From positions 1 to 13,779 of the forward strand of contig JALUKJ010000096.1 in the NCBI GenBank assembly GCA_027056615.1: a stretch of DNA of 13,779 nucleotides, read 5' to 3'. The first letter of the stretch is position 1. Every line of letters starts with the position of its first letter. Position numbers and translations under genes: made by a program. The stretch comes from Campylobacteraceae bacterium (lineage in GTDB: Bacteria > Campylobacterota > Campylobacteria > Campylobacterales > Sulfurovaceae). The notes beneath the pieces were generated by a model. That model did no database searches. It saw only the letters and a program-made list of their open reading frames with translations, and had not been told where the DNA came from. Shown here piece after piece: positions 1 to 7,511 of the stretch.

Positions 1-172
1 CAAACTCTACTACTTCTCCTGCCATAACATTGTTAAGACCGTATACAGATGTAATTCCATCTGCAACCCCTACTACTTTACCAACTTCGTTGATATCTAC
101 ATCAATCTCAAAATTCGCGATTCTCTCCTTGATTATTGAAGAGATTTCGTCTGCTTGTAATTTGTTTGCCAC
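1..172 (-). CDS. atpA: ATP synthase F1 subunit alpha, N-terminal fragment (cut by window edge)
   Basis: Only the first 57 codons are inside the window; the gene continues past base 1. The visible protein begins [17 protein letters not shown] and goes on through a stretch containing [10 protein letters not shown] and [10 protein letters not shown], which is the N-terminal beta-barrel domain of the F1 alpha subunit. The nucleotide-binding domain lies outside. I chose a GTG start at 172-170 because AAGGAG (183-178) sits 5 bases upstream and no in-frame ATG is available. It lies 26 bases after atpH in the ATP synthase operon. Alpha subunits form the alpha3-beta3 catalytic hexamer with AtpD on the cytoplasmic side of the membrane. 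Identification is firm despite the short fragment, because both sequence and gene order agree. Confidence 0.95.
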   Translation of the reverse strand, partial: MANKLQADEISSIIKERIANFEIDVDINEVGKVVGVADGITSVYGLNNVMAGEVVEF

Positions 173-198
173 TGCAACTCCTTCCGTTAGATTACTTT

Positions 199-732
199 TT
201 ATAATGATTTCGTAATGAAATCAATTAACTGTTCTTTAACTCTCTGCTTAGAGAAGTTTACCTCAATACCCAAATCTTCGACTGAAACTTTAATTCCATT
301 AATATCAGATACTTCTTGAACCAAGTTAACATTAGCACCATTGGTATAGGTTGCTAATGATTTTTGTAACTCTTTAAGCTCTTTAGATTTAAGTTTTGTA
401 CTTGTAGTAACAATACCTTCATATTGGTTAGTTTCTTTTTGAATAGCTTGTTTTAAAACCTTTGAAATTGTTGGTAACAAATCTAAACGACCGTTTTCAC
501 CAATAATTTTAATAAAGTTTACTAACTTTGAATCTGTATTCCCTAAACTTTCAACCACCATTGCCGTTTTGGCTTCATTAGCAATTAAAGGGGAAGACAA
601 TTTTTCAACAACAGTAGCATCAGCAAATGCTTCTGTCATCTCTAAAAGTATTTTAGAAAATTCAGCTCGTTGATTCTTGTCTGTTGCACTAATAAGTGCA
701 TTAACGTATCGTTTAGCAATTAACTCTTCCAT
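199..732 (-). CDS. atpH: ATP synthase F1 subunit delta
   Basis: This 177-residue protein is the delta subunit (OSCP homologue), the cap that ties the F1 hexamer to the b/b' peripheral stalk. Its length matches the family. The N-terminus ([14 protein letters not shown]) is the typical delta opening helix, and the C-terminal region near residues 145-165 ([20 protein letters not shown]) resembles the family's beta-strand signature, in which a GI.V...D pattern ends the protein. The ATG at 732 overlaps the atpF stop by one base (TAATG), so the two are probably translationally coupled. atpA follows 26 bases downstream. There is no sign of frameshift or foreign composition. Function is assigned from family knowledge and operon position. 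Confidence 0.95.
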   Translation of the reverse strand: MEELIAKRYVNALISATDKNQRAEFSKILLEMTEAFADATVVEKLSSPLIANEAKTAMVVESLGNTDSKLVNFIKIIGENGRLDLLPTISKVLKQAIQKETNQYEGIVTTSTKLKSKELKELQKSLATYTNGANVNLVQEVSDINGIKVSVEDLGIEVNFSKQRVKEQLIDFITKSL

Positions 733-1265
733 TATGCCACCTTATTGGAAACAAGAGAGACAACTTTAGATTCATCTATAGTAATGTCATCATTCGTGAT
801 TCCATTATTAAGTACATCATCTATTGTGCTTCTCATTGCTTTTTTAGTTTCAAGCTCTTGTTTTTCAAGAGCTTGTTTCTCTAGTTGGCTAAGAAGAGCA
901 GTGTTTTTTTCTATAATATTAGAAGCTAAAATCTTAGCTTCATTATTAGCATCAGCTACCAACTCTTTTGCTTTCTCCTCAGCTTTAACCAAATTTTCTT
1001 CTGCTAGTAAACGCTCATTTTTAGAAGCTTGAAGTTTGGCTTCAATCTCTTCTAATTGGTTAGCAATCCCTTCAGAACGTCCAACAAAAAACGCTTTAAT
1101 AGGATTAGCCGCTAAGTAGTAAAGAAGTCCTGCAAAAATAGCAAAGTTTAATACTCTATAGAAAAAATCTGAGTCAAACATAGTGACATGGTGTTCACCA
1201 TGACCAGCTAATACCAAAGACGGTACTAGAATTGTTGCGATTAACGCGATATTTTTAATTCTCAT
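732..1265 (-). CDS. atpF: ATP synthase F0 subunit b
   Basis: This is the b subunit of the F0 peripheral stalk. There are two adjacent ATG codons. The second, at 1265, is preferred because AGGAG (1275-1271) lies 5 bases before it but only 2 bases before the first; this gives 177 residues. Residues 1-20 look like a cleavable signal peptide (hydrophobic run ending LVLA before GHGEHH), followed by a second hydrophobic segment (about residues 35-53, FFYRVLNFAIFAGLLYYLA). That places the mature N-terminus outside and a single membrane helix in F0. The rest is a long charged coiled coil rich in A, E and K (about 65-150), the stalk. An N-terminal signal-like segment on b is, to my knowledge, usual in Campylobacterota. 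It partners with the upstream b' protein and overlaps atpH by one base. Confidence 0.93.
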   Translation of the reverse strand: MRIKNIALIATILVPSLVLAGHGEHHVTMFDSDFFYRVLNFAIFAGLLYYLAANPIKAFFVGRSEGIANQLEEIEAKLQASKNERLLAEENLVKAEEKAKELVADANNEAKILASNIIEKNTALLSQLEKQALEKQELETKKAMRSTIDDVLNNGITNDDITIDESKVVSLVSNKVA

Positions 1266-1273
1266 CATCTCTC

Positions 1274-1696
1274 CTATAAGCTACTTAATTTAGAGCGTAA
1301 AGTCTCTTTAAACGTTGGAAGCTTAGCACTCAATGCACTTTTTAATGCCTCTTGCTCTGCTTCAAGTTCTGCTGAAAAAGTAGCATTACTTGCTTCGAGT
1401 TCTTTCACTTTACTCTCTATTTTACTATCTGCTAAAGCTTTCGCTTCAGAAGTAGCTTTCTCTCTGATTGCATTTGCTTCAGCTTTTGCTGTAGCTAAAA
1501 GTTCATCAGCTTTTGCATTCAATCCACTACTGTTATCTGCCATCTCTTCTGCATTTTTTAAATCTTTTGCTATTGTTGCATCTCTATCGTCCATAAACTT
1601 CAAAAGAGGCTGAAAAAGCATATTATTTAACAAAAATAGAAGAGAGAAGAAAACAATAAGAACGAACAACATCAAACCGGGATTCAAGTCAAGCAT
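1274..1696 (-). CDS. atpF': ATP synthase F0 subunit b' (second stalk subunit)
   Basis: A 140-residue b-like subunit, the first gene of the ATP synthase operon. It has one N-terminal membrane helix (about residues 7-28, rich in L, F and V) followed by LLKFMDDRDATIAKDL, the usual start of the b/b' cytoplasmic helix. From there to the C-terminus it is an alanine- and glutamate-rich coiled coil. It lacks the signal-like extension of the neighbouring b subunit, so the two would form a heterodimeric stalk, as in other bacteria with b and b'. The ATG at 1696 has a very strong Shine-Dalgarno, GGAGGAG (1708-1702), 5 bases upstream. Its TAG stop lies inside the ribosome binding site of atpF. Confidence 0.93.
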   Translation of the reverse strand: MLDLNPGLMLFVLIVFFSLLFLLNNMLFQPLLKFMDDRDATIAKDLKNAEEMADNSSGLNAKADELLATAKAEANAIREKATSEAKALADSKIESKVKELEASNATFSAELEAEQEALKSALSAKLPTFKETLRSKLSSL

Positions 1697-1722
1697 TCAA
1701 ACTCCTCCAAAAAATTTTGGGT

Positions 1723-1728
1723 ATTATA
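1723..1728 (-). promoter_or_regulatory. Putative sigma-70 -10 box for the ATP synthase operon
   Basis: A perfect TATAAT lies 26 bases upstream of the atpF' ATG on the minus strand, in the 115-base gap after parB. There is no good TTGACA at the expected spacing, but Campylobacterota promoters commonly lack one. The start of transcription would be near 1716, giving a leader of about 20 bases that holds the strong ribosome binding site. This would let the ATP synthase genes be transcribed independently of the fmt-parB genes. Confidence 0.55.
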
Positions 1729-1759
1729 TCTTGGATAAAGTAATGATTTGATTAATATT

Positions 1760-1771
1760 TTGTTATAACAA
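1760..1771. promoter_or_regulatory. Perfect 12-bp palindrome upstream of the atp promoter (possible operator)
   Basis: TTGTTATAACAA reads identically on both strands. It is centred about 50 bases upstream of the inferred transcription start of the ATP synthase operon, a position typical of activator sites. It does not match the GTTTCAC/GTGAAAC core of common parS sites. It could also be a chance palindrome in AT-rich DNA. The regulator is unknown. Confidence 0.3.
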
Positions 1772-1781
1772 GGGGATTTCA

Positions 1782-1804
1782 AACGCTTCATCAAAGAGAG
1801 CGTT
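1782..1804 (-). other. Small stem-loop after parB, weak terminator candidate
   Basis: AACGCT and AGCGTT form a perfect 6-bp stem around an 11-base loop just after the parB stop codon. No run of U follows on the minus strand, so it is not a convincing intrinsic terminator. It could reduce read-through or protect the 3' end of the parB message. Confidence 0.3.
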
Positions 1805-1811
1805 CATATGT

Positions 1812-2669
1812 CTATTTTGGTAACATATTGAGGAATTTTTCAATCTCCTCTGCATTTTTGAAACTAATCTCTAAAGCATTATTTTTTACTTTAAAGGCAA
1901 AAGGGAGTTGCTCTTTTATCTTCTTCTCATAGTTCCCTATAAAAAAGTCTTTTGTAGAAACAGAAACAAGAGTAGTTTCATTATCAGAAGACTTTTTCTT
2001 TTTTACCAACAGTTCACTCTCTCGAACCGATAGTTTTTGACCAATAATAGTGTCAACCAAAATTCTCTGCTCATTTTCATTAAAACCAACCAATACTTTT
2101 GCATGACCTTGTGAAATAATACCACTCATTAATTTCTCTTGTACATAAGAGGAGAGTGACAAAAGTCTAAGGGTATTAGTAATCTGAGAACGACTCTTAT
2201 TAACCACTCCTGATAGTTCCCCATGAGTAATATTATATACCTTTATAAGTTCATCATAAGAGTGTGCTAACTCAATAGCATTTAAATCTTCTCTCTGAAT
2301 ATTTTCAATAAGTGCCAATTCACGAAGCTTTGCCTCATCAATATCAAAGTCAGCCACCACACATTTAATAGTCTCTAAACCTGCTAGTTTATGAGCACGA
2401 AGTCTTCTCTCTCCTGCAACCAACAGATAGCCATCATCTTTTTCAATAACTACAATAGGTTGTAAAAGACCATGACGAGAAATCGACTCACTTAACTCTT
2501 GAAGTGCCTCTTGATTAAATCTTTTTCGTGGTTGATAAGGATTAGCTGATATTTCATCAACATCTATCTCTCGTATCGTATCATTCTCATAAGAGGATGA
2601 AACCATTTCACTGTCATACGCTTGACCAATCTCTTCTAATATTGCTCCAAGTCCTCTACCTAGTGCCAT
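1812..2669 (-). CDS. parB: Chromosome-partitioning protein ParB
   Basis: A 285-residue ParB/Spo0J protein, the parS-binding CTPase clamp that works with ParA to segregate chromosome origins. The N-terminus (ALGRGLGAIL, residues 2-11) is the basic peptide that contacts and stimulates ParA. NPYQPRK (43-49) begins the ParB N-terminal domain. GERRLRA (86-92) is the CTP-binding box, and ENIQREDLN (122-130) is the conserved motif before the helix-turn-helix (about 148-170), which reads parS. The C-terminal dimerisation segment (about 230-285) is lysine-rich. The ATG at 2669 follows the parA stop by 3 bases, with a modest AAGG upstream. No parS-like palindrome was seen in this window. Confidence 0.96.
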   Translation of the reverse strand: MALGRGLGAILEEIGQAYDSEMVSSSYENDTIREIDVDEISANPYQPRKRFNQEALQELSESISRHGLLQPIVVIEKDDGYLLVAGERRLRAHKLAGLETIKCVVADFDIDEAKLRELALIENIQREDLNAIELAHSYDELIKVYNITHGELSGVVNKSRSQITNTLRLLSLSSYVQEKLMSGIISQGHAKVLVGFNENEQRILVDTIIGQKLSVRESELLVKKKKSSDNETTLVSVSTKDFFIGNYEKKIKEQLPFAFKVKNNALEISFKNAEEIEKFLNMLPK

Positions 2670-2672
2670 CTT

Positions 2673-3488
2673 TTAACCTTTTACTTTACTTATAGTCTCT
2701 TTTTTTTCAGATTTTACAATAGACTTTGCTAAATCGAGATAAGCTGCTGCACCTTTAGATTTCTTTGCATACTCTGTTACAGGCTTTCCATAACTTGGCG
2801 ACTCTGCAACTTTAATATTTCTTGGTACAATCAAAACCTCTTTTTTTCTAGTTAAAAATAGTTTCTCTTTAAAGTGGTGAGATAAATCCTCTAAAACCTG
2901 TTTTGAAAGATTGTTCTGAGAAGAGTACATGGTAGGTAAGAAACCTTTAATAGTCAATTTAGGATTAATTGATTTCTTCAAAAGATTAATTGTATTGAGT
3001 AGTTGTGCTAACCCCTCTAGTGCAAAAAATTCACACTGAATAGGAATAATAACAGAATCAGCAGCCCCCAAAGAGTTAATGGTTATTGGTCCTAATGCAG
3101 GAGGAGAGTCAATTAAAATATAGTCATAATTTTTTTTAATAGGCTCAATAGCCTTTTTTAATAGAAGTTCTCGATTCTTTTTTTTAGGATTATAAAACTC
3201 CTTTTCAATTCCAACTAAGCCAATATTTGCAGGAACCATATCTAAATTTTTAAATTTAGAGTTCAAAATAACATCTGACATCTTTTTAATACCAATTAGA
3301 ACATGATAGATATTGTACTCATAATCATTACGATTGAAGCCTAAACTTGTAGTAGCATTTGTTTGTGGGTCAGCATCAATTATAAGAACTTTTTTACCAT
3401 TTTGTGCCAAGGCAGCTGCAAGATTTACAGCTGTTGTAGTTTTACCTACACCACCCTTTTGATTGGCTATTGTTATTACTTCACTCAT
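2673..3488 (-). CDS. parA: Chromosome-partitioning ATPase ParA (Soj)
   Basis: A 271-residue ParA/Soj ATPase of the small chromosomal type, without an N-terminal DNA-binding domain. KGGVGKTT (residues 11-18) is the deviant Walker A motif with the signature lysine at 11. LIIDADPQ (35-42) is the Walker A' motif, and YILIDSPPALG (123-133) is the Walker B region. PIQCEFFALEGL (149-160) is a further family signature. ATP-bound dimers bind DNA non-specifically and are released by ParB, which moves parS-bound origins. The ATG at 3488 overlaps the birA stop in an ATGA junction, so expression is probably coupled to birA. The C-terminus is unusually rich in lysine and glutamate. Confidence 0.96.
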   Translation of the reverse strand: MSEVITIANQKGGVGKTTTAVNLAAALAQNGKKVLIIDADPQTNATTSLGFNRNDYEYNIYHVLIGIKKMSDVILNSKFKNLDMVPANIGLVGIEKEFYNPKKKNRELLLKKAIEPIKKNYDYILIDSPPALGPITINSLGAADSVIIPIQCEFFALEGLAQLLNTINLLKKSINPKLTIKGFLPTMYSSQNNLSKQVLEDLSHHFKEKLFLTRKKEVLIVPRNIKVAESPSYGKPVTEYAKKSKGAAAYLDLAKSIVKSEKKETISKVKG

Positions 3489-4120
3489 CTTATACTATAT
3501 ACTCTCTTATTTTCAATTATTAGTGAACCATCTTCAGATAGAATCGCGTTTTTAAGAGGTTTCAACTCACCATCAATATGGGTAAAGTACCCTTTATTTC
3601 TGCCGAATTCTATCCTATATAGACTAAATATCTGCTTCCAAGTTGGATACTCTTCCAATGATTCCAAGTACTCATTTAAGAGATTTATTGGCTCAACATT
3701 GAGATTTAAGGCTTTAAAGCCATTTGAATTTTTTTGTAAATTTATACCAATTCCACAAAGAAGAATATTATCTATTTTTTTTGTTATAGTTCCACCTATT
3801 TTTAATGAATTCTGGTATAAATCATTGGGCCATTTCAACCAAATGTCTTCACTCTTCTCTTTAAGTATCTCTTTCATAATAAACGAGAAATAGATAGAAG
3901 ATGAACTCAAAGGTAAATCTTTTGGCAAATCTTCAAGCCTCACAGCAAAAGAGAAAAATAGGTTTCCCTCTCCTCCCTCCCAAGAGTTATCTCGACTACC
4001 CACTCCTGCTGTCTGTTCTTTTGCCATCACACAAATAGGAGCTATTAAATTCTTCTTTTTTATCTGTTCAATTAAATAGATTTGAGTTGACTCCAAAGAG
4101 TTAAAGCAAAGAACTTTCAA
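3485..4120 (-). CDS. birA: Biotin--[acetyl-CoA-carboxylase] ligase, short form without DNA-binding domain
   Basis: A 211-residue biotin-protein ligase that would make biotinyl-AMP and attach biotin to the carrier lysine of biotin-dependent carboxylases. Family landmarks are the opening NSLESTQ (residues 7-13), the biotinyl-AMP loop TAGVGSRDNSW (37-47, replacing the GRGRRGR of E. coli), KWPND (96-100), KIGG (107-110) and GIGINL (123-128). There is no N-terminal winged helix, so it should not act as a repressor as E. coli BirA does. I prefer the TTG start at 4120: GAGGA is 7-8 bases upstream, and the family motif begins only seven residues later. It overlaps the end of fmt by 20 bases. Confidence 0.92.
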   Translation of the reverse strand: MKVLCFNSLESTQIYLIEQIKKKNLIAPICVMAKEQTAGVGSRDNSWEGGEGNLFFSFAVRLEDLPKDLPLSSSSIYFSFIMKEILKEKSEDIWLKWPNDLYQNSLKIGGTITKKIDNILLCGIGINLQKNSNGFKALNLNVEPINLLNEYLESLEEYPTWKQIFSLYRIEFGRNKGYFTHIDGELKPLKNAILSEDGSLIIENKRVYSIR

Positions 4121-5012
4121 CTTTTAATCCTCTTCCTACACAATACGCCTTAGCATTTACTGCCTTTTTAGAAGCAGGTTGAAGTGTGCTAATCTCTAAA
4201 GAACCAACTTTACAACCAATAACAACAGAATTTTCTCTAAGTTCTAAAATAACACCTATATCATTCTGACTATCTGTTTCTATTAAATTTACATCTTTAA
4301 TTTTTGTTCCATTCTCAACAAAAATTCCAGGCCAACCCTCAAAGGCTCTATATTTATCATAAAAAATAGAAGCATTGCTAAAATCTACTAAACCATCACT
4401 CTTTTTAATCTTTTTACAATGTGTTGCCAATGCTCGGTTCTGCTTTAGTGGTGCAATAGTCTCAAAACGATGAATAATTTCCGTTGTTAAAACACAAGCA
4501 TCATCACTCAATCGGTTCATTAGTTCAGGTAAAAGCATAGTTGAGGGTATTTTAAAATAACGATACCCTAAAATAGGGCCAGAGTCTAACCCCTCTTCCA
4601 TAAGCATTGCCGTTACTCCTGTAAACTCATCACCATTAAGCAATGACTGCTGAACAGGACTTGCTCCACGATATTGTGGAAGTAAAGAGGCATGAAGATT
4701 AATACAAGGGGCAATATCTAAAATATTTTTTGGTAAAAGTTGTCCAAAAGCAGCCACTACTATAAAATCAGGCTTAGCCTCAACAATCGCTTCATAAACT
4801 CCATCATCAGAGAGTTTTTCAGGCTGTAGTAGTTTTAGGTTATACTCTTGTGCTAAAACTTTGACATCAGGAGCTTTTAACTCCCCTTTTCTACCTGCTT
4901 TTCTATCAGGTTGACTTATGACTAAAGGAATCTCTATTGCTTCATCGTTAATTAGTGTTTGAAGTATCTCTTTGGCATAATGAGGTGTTCCCATGTAGAC
5001 TATTTTCTTCAC
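4101..5012 (-). CDS. fmt: Methionyl-tRNA formyltransferase
   Basis: A 303-residue protein that would formylate the amino group of initiator Met-tRNA with 10-formyl-tetrahydrofolate. The N-terminal Rossmann domain opens with IVYMGTP (residues 4-10). SQPDRKAGR (33-41) is the tRNA-contacting loop. NLHASLLPQYRGASPVQ (105-121) carries the catalytic Asn105 and His107, and LDSG (142-145) supplies catalytic Asp143. The C-terminal OB-like domain (about 205-303) is present, including the AFEGWPG segment. The start is GTG at 5012, with AGGAG 5 bases upstream. It heads the fmt-birA-parA-parB cluster, which has its own promoter near 5041. Confidence 0.96.
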   Translation of the reverse strand: MKKIVYMGTPHYAKEILQTLINDEAIEIPLVISQPDRKAGRKGELKAPDVKVLAQEYNLKLLQPEKLSDDGVYEAIVEAKPDFIVVAAFGQLLPKNILDIAPCINLHASLLPQYRGASPVQQSLLNGDEFTGVTAMLMEEGLDSGPILGYRYFKIPSTMLLPELMNRLSDDACVLTTEIIHRFETIAPLKQNRALATHCKKIKKSDGLVDFSNASIFYDKYRAFEGWPGIFVENGTKIKDVNLIETDSQNDIGVILELRENSVVIGCKVGSLEISTLQPASKKAVNAKAYCVGRGLKVESSLL

Positions 5013-5040
5013 TCTTTCTCCTCATTTTTTCTTTTTTGGA

Positions 5041-5049
5041 AGTATAGCA
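5041..5049 (-). promoter_or_regulatory. Extended -10 promoter for fmt-birA-parA-parB
   Basis: On the minus strand TGCTATACT (TG-n-TATACT) preceded by a run of T is a good extended -10 element. Transcription would begin near 5034 and give a leader of about 20 bases before the fmt GTG, including its GAGGAG ribosome binding site. It lies in the 104-base divergent gap shared with the rlu gene. Confidence 0.55.
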
Positions 5050-5084
5050 AAAATAAAATATCTAATAATTTAAAGACAAACAGA

Positions 5085-5090
5085 TATAAT
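5085..5090 (+). promoter_or_regulatory. -10 box for the pseudouridine synthase gene
   Basis: A perfect TATAAT on the plus strand, 26 bases before the ATG at 5117. No convincing -35 is visible. Transcription would start near 5097, leaving room for AAGG 7 bases before the ATG. It and the fmt promoter point away from each other. Confidence 0.5.
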
Positions 5091-5116
5091 GCCAACAATT
5101 TATATAAGGCTCAATA

Positions 5117-5977
5117 ATGGCAGAGAAATTTACCGTAAAACAAGAAGATAAACTCCTAAACTTTTTATTTAGCGTACTACACAATTGGTCAAAAAAGAAA
5201 GTCAAAGAACGTCTAAAAAGCAATGCCGTAGCCATTAATGGAAGAACTACCACTAAGTTTGATGCTCCTTTACAGATAGAAGATATTGTAGAGGTTGGTG
5301 TAGTTCAAAAAAAATCATCTGTACCCATAAGTAGTTTAGAAATTATATATCAAGATAGTGACATTATTGCTATCAATAAACCAGTAGGACTTCTATCAGT
5401 AGGAAACAGCAAAGAGAACAAACAACATGCTTTAGCCATTTTAAGAAAACAACTTGCTCGTGGTCGAAAAGAGATGACCCTACTCCCAGTTCACCGACTT
5501 GACCGTGAAACTTCAGGTATTTTACTTTTTGCTACTTCAAAAGAGATTAGAGAAGCTATCATGGCAAAATGGAATAAATCTGAAAAAATTTATCTAGCCA
5601 TGGTTAAAGGAACTCCAAAAGAGGATAAAGGAACTATTAACCAATCTTTACAACTCGATGACAAAGAGTACAAAATGCACGTTGGAGAAAACCCAAAAGC
5701 AAAATTTGCACTCACTCACTACAGAGTAAAAGAGAGTAAAAATGGAAAGTCCCTTTTAGAAGTAAAAATAGAGACAGGAAGACAGCATCAAATTAGAGCT
5801 CATTTAAGTTGGTTAGGTAACTATGTTTTAGGAGATGAGCGTTATGGAAAAGGGTATAAAAAAGGTGATAGAATGGGTCTACATGCACATAAACTTAGCA
5901 TCTATCACCCTATTCAAAAAGAGATGTTATCCCTTGAAGTTGATGCTCCTCGGGATTTTTATGCTCTATGGAATTAA
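5117..5977 (+). CDS. RluA-family RNA pseudouridine synthase (RluC/RluD-like)
   Basis: A 286-residue enzyme that would convert specific uridines in 23S rRNA to pseudouridine. An S4 RNA-binding domain occupies about residues 10-65 (WSKKKVKERLKSNAVAINGR). The catalytic domain starts near 75 with IIYQDSDIIAINKPVG. HRLDRETSG (126-134) is the RluA-family motif with the catalytic aspartate Asp129, and GRQHQIRAHL (221-230) is the conserved C-terminal motif. The S4 domain plus this motif puts it with RluC/RluD rather than RluA itself, but the target positions cannot be read from sequence, so no symbol is given. It is the only plus-strand protein gene in the window, and its last 12 bases overlap the end of modA tail to tail. 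Confidence 0.92.
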   Translation: MAEKFTVKQEDKLLNFLFSVLHNWSKKKVKERLKSNAVAINGRTTTKFDAPLQIEDIVEVGVVQKKSSVPISSLEIIYQDSDIIAINKPVGLLSVGNSKENKQHALAILRKQLARGRKEMTLLPVHRLDRETSGILLFATSKEIREAIMAKWNKSEKIYLAMVKGTPKEDKGTINQSLQLDDKEYKMHVGENPKAKFALTHYRVKESKNGKSLLEVKIETGRQHQIRAHLSWLGNYVLGDERYGKGYKKGDRMGLHAHKLSIYHPIQKEMLSLEVDAPRDFYALWN

Positions 5978-6715
5978 ATACCCAAACTTCTCAAAAATTT
6001 CTTCAGCCTTTTTAGAAAAAATAAACGCATAAAAACTAGCTACAGCTTGGCTCTTTTCTCCATGCTTCAAAATAACAATACCTTGGTTAATAGGCGTATA
6101 GAGTTTAGAGTTAACCTCATGCCAATTTACATCTTTTTTAAACTGCTTCATTTTAGGTGAAAAGAGTGCTGATTTAGCTATAAATCCCAAATCTGTAGCT
6201 TTAGTTGCATAAGTAACTGTTTGAGATACAGACTCACCATAGACAAATTTACTCTTGACCTCATCTAAAAGTTTTGCATTTTTTAATGCCTCAAAGGATG
6301 CTATGCCATAAGGTGCTGTTTTAGGGTTAGCAATAGCAATACGTTTAATACTTGACTCTTTCACTAAGTTAATACCTTTTGAAAAATCTTGTTTTTTTAC
6401 AGAAAAATATGCCAAAGAGCCTTGAGCATAGACCATTGGACGTGTTACAGCAAAACCATCTTTATATAAATTTTCAGGATACATCATATTTGCACCCATC
6501 AAAATATCATAAGGAGCTTTATGTCTAATCTTAGCCGTTAAACTCCCCGTTCCACCTAAGATAATCTCTACTTTTATATCTGGATAGAGTTTATTAAACT
6601 CTTTTTTTAAATCATCTATAGCATACGCTACATTAGCAGCTAATGCTACTGTAATCTTCTCTGCCAAAAGTAGATTTGACAATAATATAAACACAACAAG
6701 TAGTTTTAATTTCAT
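5966..6715 (-). CDS. modA: ModA-type periplasmic molybdate-binding protein (orphan)
   Basis: This is a substrate-binding protein of the ModA family, which delivers molybdate (or tungstate) to a ModBC ABC transporter. I chose the ATG at 6715 (249 residues) because GGAG lies 6 bases upstream and it leads directly into a signal peptide (KLKLLVVFILLSNLLLA, cut after residue 18). Longer versions starting at 6727 or 6781 lack a ribosome binding site, and the 6781 one would run into proB. Family features are GGTGSL (54-59), DILMGAN (70-76), NPKTAPYG (130-137), ESVSQT (161-166) and QGIVIL (211-216). No modB or modC is next to it; proB ends 28 bases upstream and the rlu gene overlaps its 3' end. Substrate choice between molybdate and tungstate is not decided. 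Confidence 0.85.
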   Translation of the reverse strand: MKLKLLVVFILLSNLLLAEKITVALAANVAYAIDDLKKEFNKLYPDIKVEIILGGTGSLTAKIRHKAPYDILMGANMMYPENLYKDGFAVTRPMVYAQGSLAYFSVKKQDFSKGINLVKESSIKRIAIANPKTAPYGIASFEALKNAKLLDEVKSKFVYGESVSQTVTYATKATDLGFIAKSALFSPKMKQFKKDVNWHEVNSKLYTPINQGIVILKHGEKSQAVASFYAFIFSKKAEEIFEKFGYLIP

Positions 6716-6743
6716 TTTTTTCTCCATTTTATTATTTACATCT

Positions 6744-7511
6744 TCATAATCGAAATAACGTTCCACCCCTCTGAACACCATCTAGTAGAAAACTCTTAAC
6801 ATCATCCAAGCCAAAACCTGTTGCTAAAAACATCTTTTTACCTTTAGAGAGTAAAAAGTGACCAGCTTTTAGTTTAGTTACAATACCACCTGTTGCAAAC
6901 TCATTATTGGCTGTGCTGGGTGCATCTAACTCTTCTTTAGAGATATAAGAGACCTCTTTACGAACCTTAGCATCAGCAAACTCTCTAGGGTCTTTGTCAT
7001 AAAGAGCATCAATATCTGAAAGTATTACTAAAAGTTCAGCTCCAAAGTTTTCAGCTACATAGGCAGATAGTTGGTCATTGTCTCCAAACTCTAGCTCTTC
7101 GGTAGCAATTACATCATTTTCATTGATAATTGGAATAACACCATTACAAAGCAATGTATCTAATGCTCTTTGAGCCAATGCTGTACGCTTTTTAGAATCC
7201 AAATCAGCTGCACTTAGTAAAAGTTGAGAACATAACATATCATATTTAGCAAATTTCTCTTGATACATCTTAAGTAGAAGTGGTTGACCAATAGATGCTA
7301 AAGCCTGTTTATTTCCAATGTCTCGTTTATTTAGAGGCAATACAGTAAACCCTGCCGAAACAGCTCCTGAACTTACCAAGATAACCTCTTTACCATTTTG
7401 CATAAGCTTTGCGATTAACTCTACTAAATCTAACATTCTCTCTCTAGCAACCTCTCCATTTTCGGTTAAGACATGAGAACCAACTTTAATAACTACTCTA
7501 CGAAAATCCAT
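6744..7511 (-). CDS. proB: Glutamate 5-kinase, short form lacking the PUA domain
   Basis: A 255-residue kinase that phosphorylates glutamate, the first step of proline synthesis. It has the amino-acid-kinase landmarks: VIKVGSHVL (residues 7-15), VSSGAVSAG (46-54), INENDV (129-134), FGDNDQLSA (142-150), [12 protein letters not shown] (164-175) and [10 protein letters not shown] (207-216). E. coli ProB is about 367 residues because of a C-terminal PUA domain; here the protein ends at the kinase domain with RGGTLFRL, with no sign of a broken remainder. Short ProB proteins are known in other bacteria. The ATG at 7511 overlaps the obgE stop by one base (TAATG), which implies coupled translation. 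proA is not in the window. Confidence 0.94.
   Translation of the reverse strand: MDFRRVVIKVGSHVLTENGEVARERMLDLVELIAKLMQNGKEVILVSSGAVSAGFTVLPLNKRDIGNKQALASIGQPLLLKMYQEKFAKYDMLCSQLLLSAADLDSKKRTALAQRALDTLLCNGVIPIINENDVIATEELEFGDNDQLSAYVAENFGAELLVILSDIDALYDKDPREFADAKVRKEVSYISKEELDAPSTANNEFATGGIVTKLKAGHFLLSKGKKMFLATGFGLDDVKSFLLDGVQRGGTLFRL

Noticed and set aside
745..1032. 95-codon plus-strand frame opposite atpF
   Set aside because: It is the antisense shadow of the coiled-coil part of atpF; serine- and alanine-rich sequence is what the complement of E/K/A-rich codons gives.
1697..1811. parS site between parB and the atp operon
   Set aside because: The only perfect palindrome there (TTGTTATAACAA) does not resemble the GTTTCAC-GTGAAAC type core of known parS sites.
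3363..3893. 176-codon open frame on the plus strand opposite parA and birA
   Set aside because: It lies antisense to two well-supported genes, has a cysteine- and phenylalanine-rich composition typical of shadow frames, and shows no family motif.
6716..6781. Longer N-terminus for modA starting at 6781
   Set aside because: It would overlap proB by 38 bases, lacks a ribosome binding site and would bury the signal peptide; the ATG at 6715 has GGAG at the right distance.
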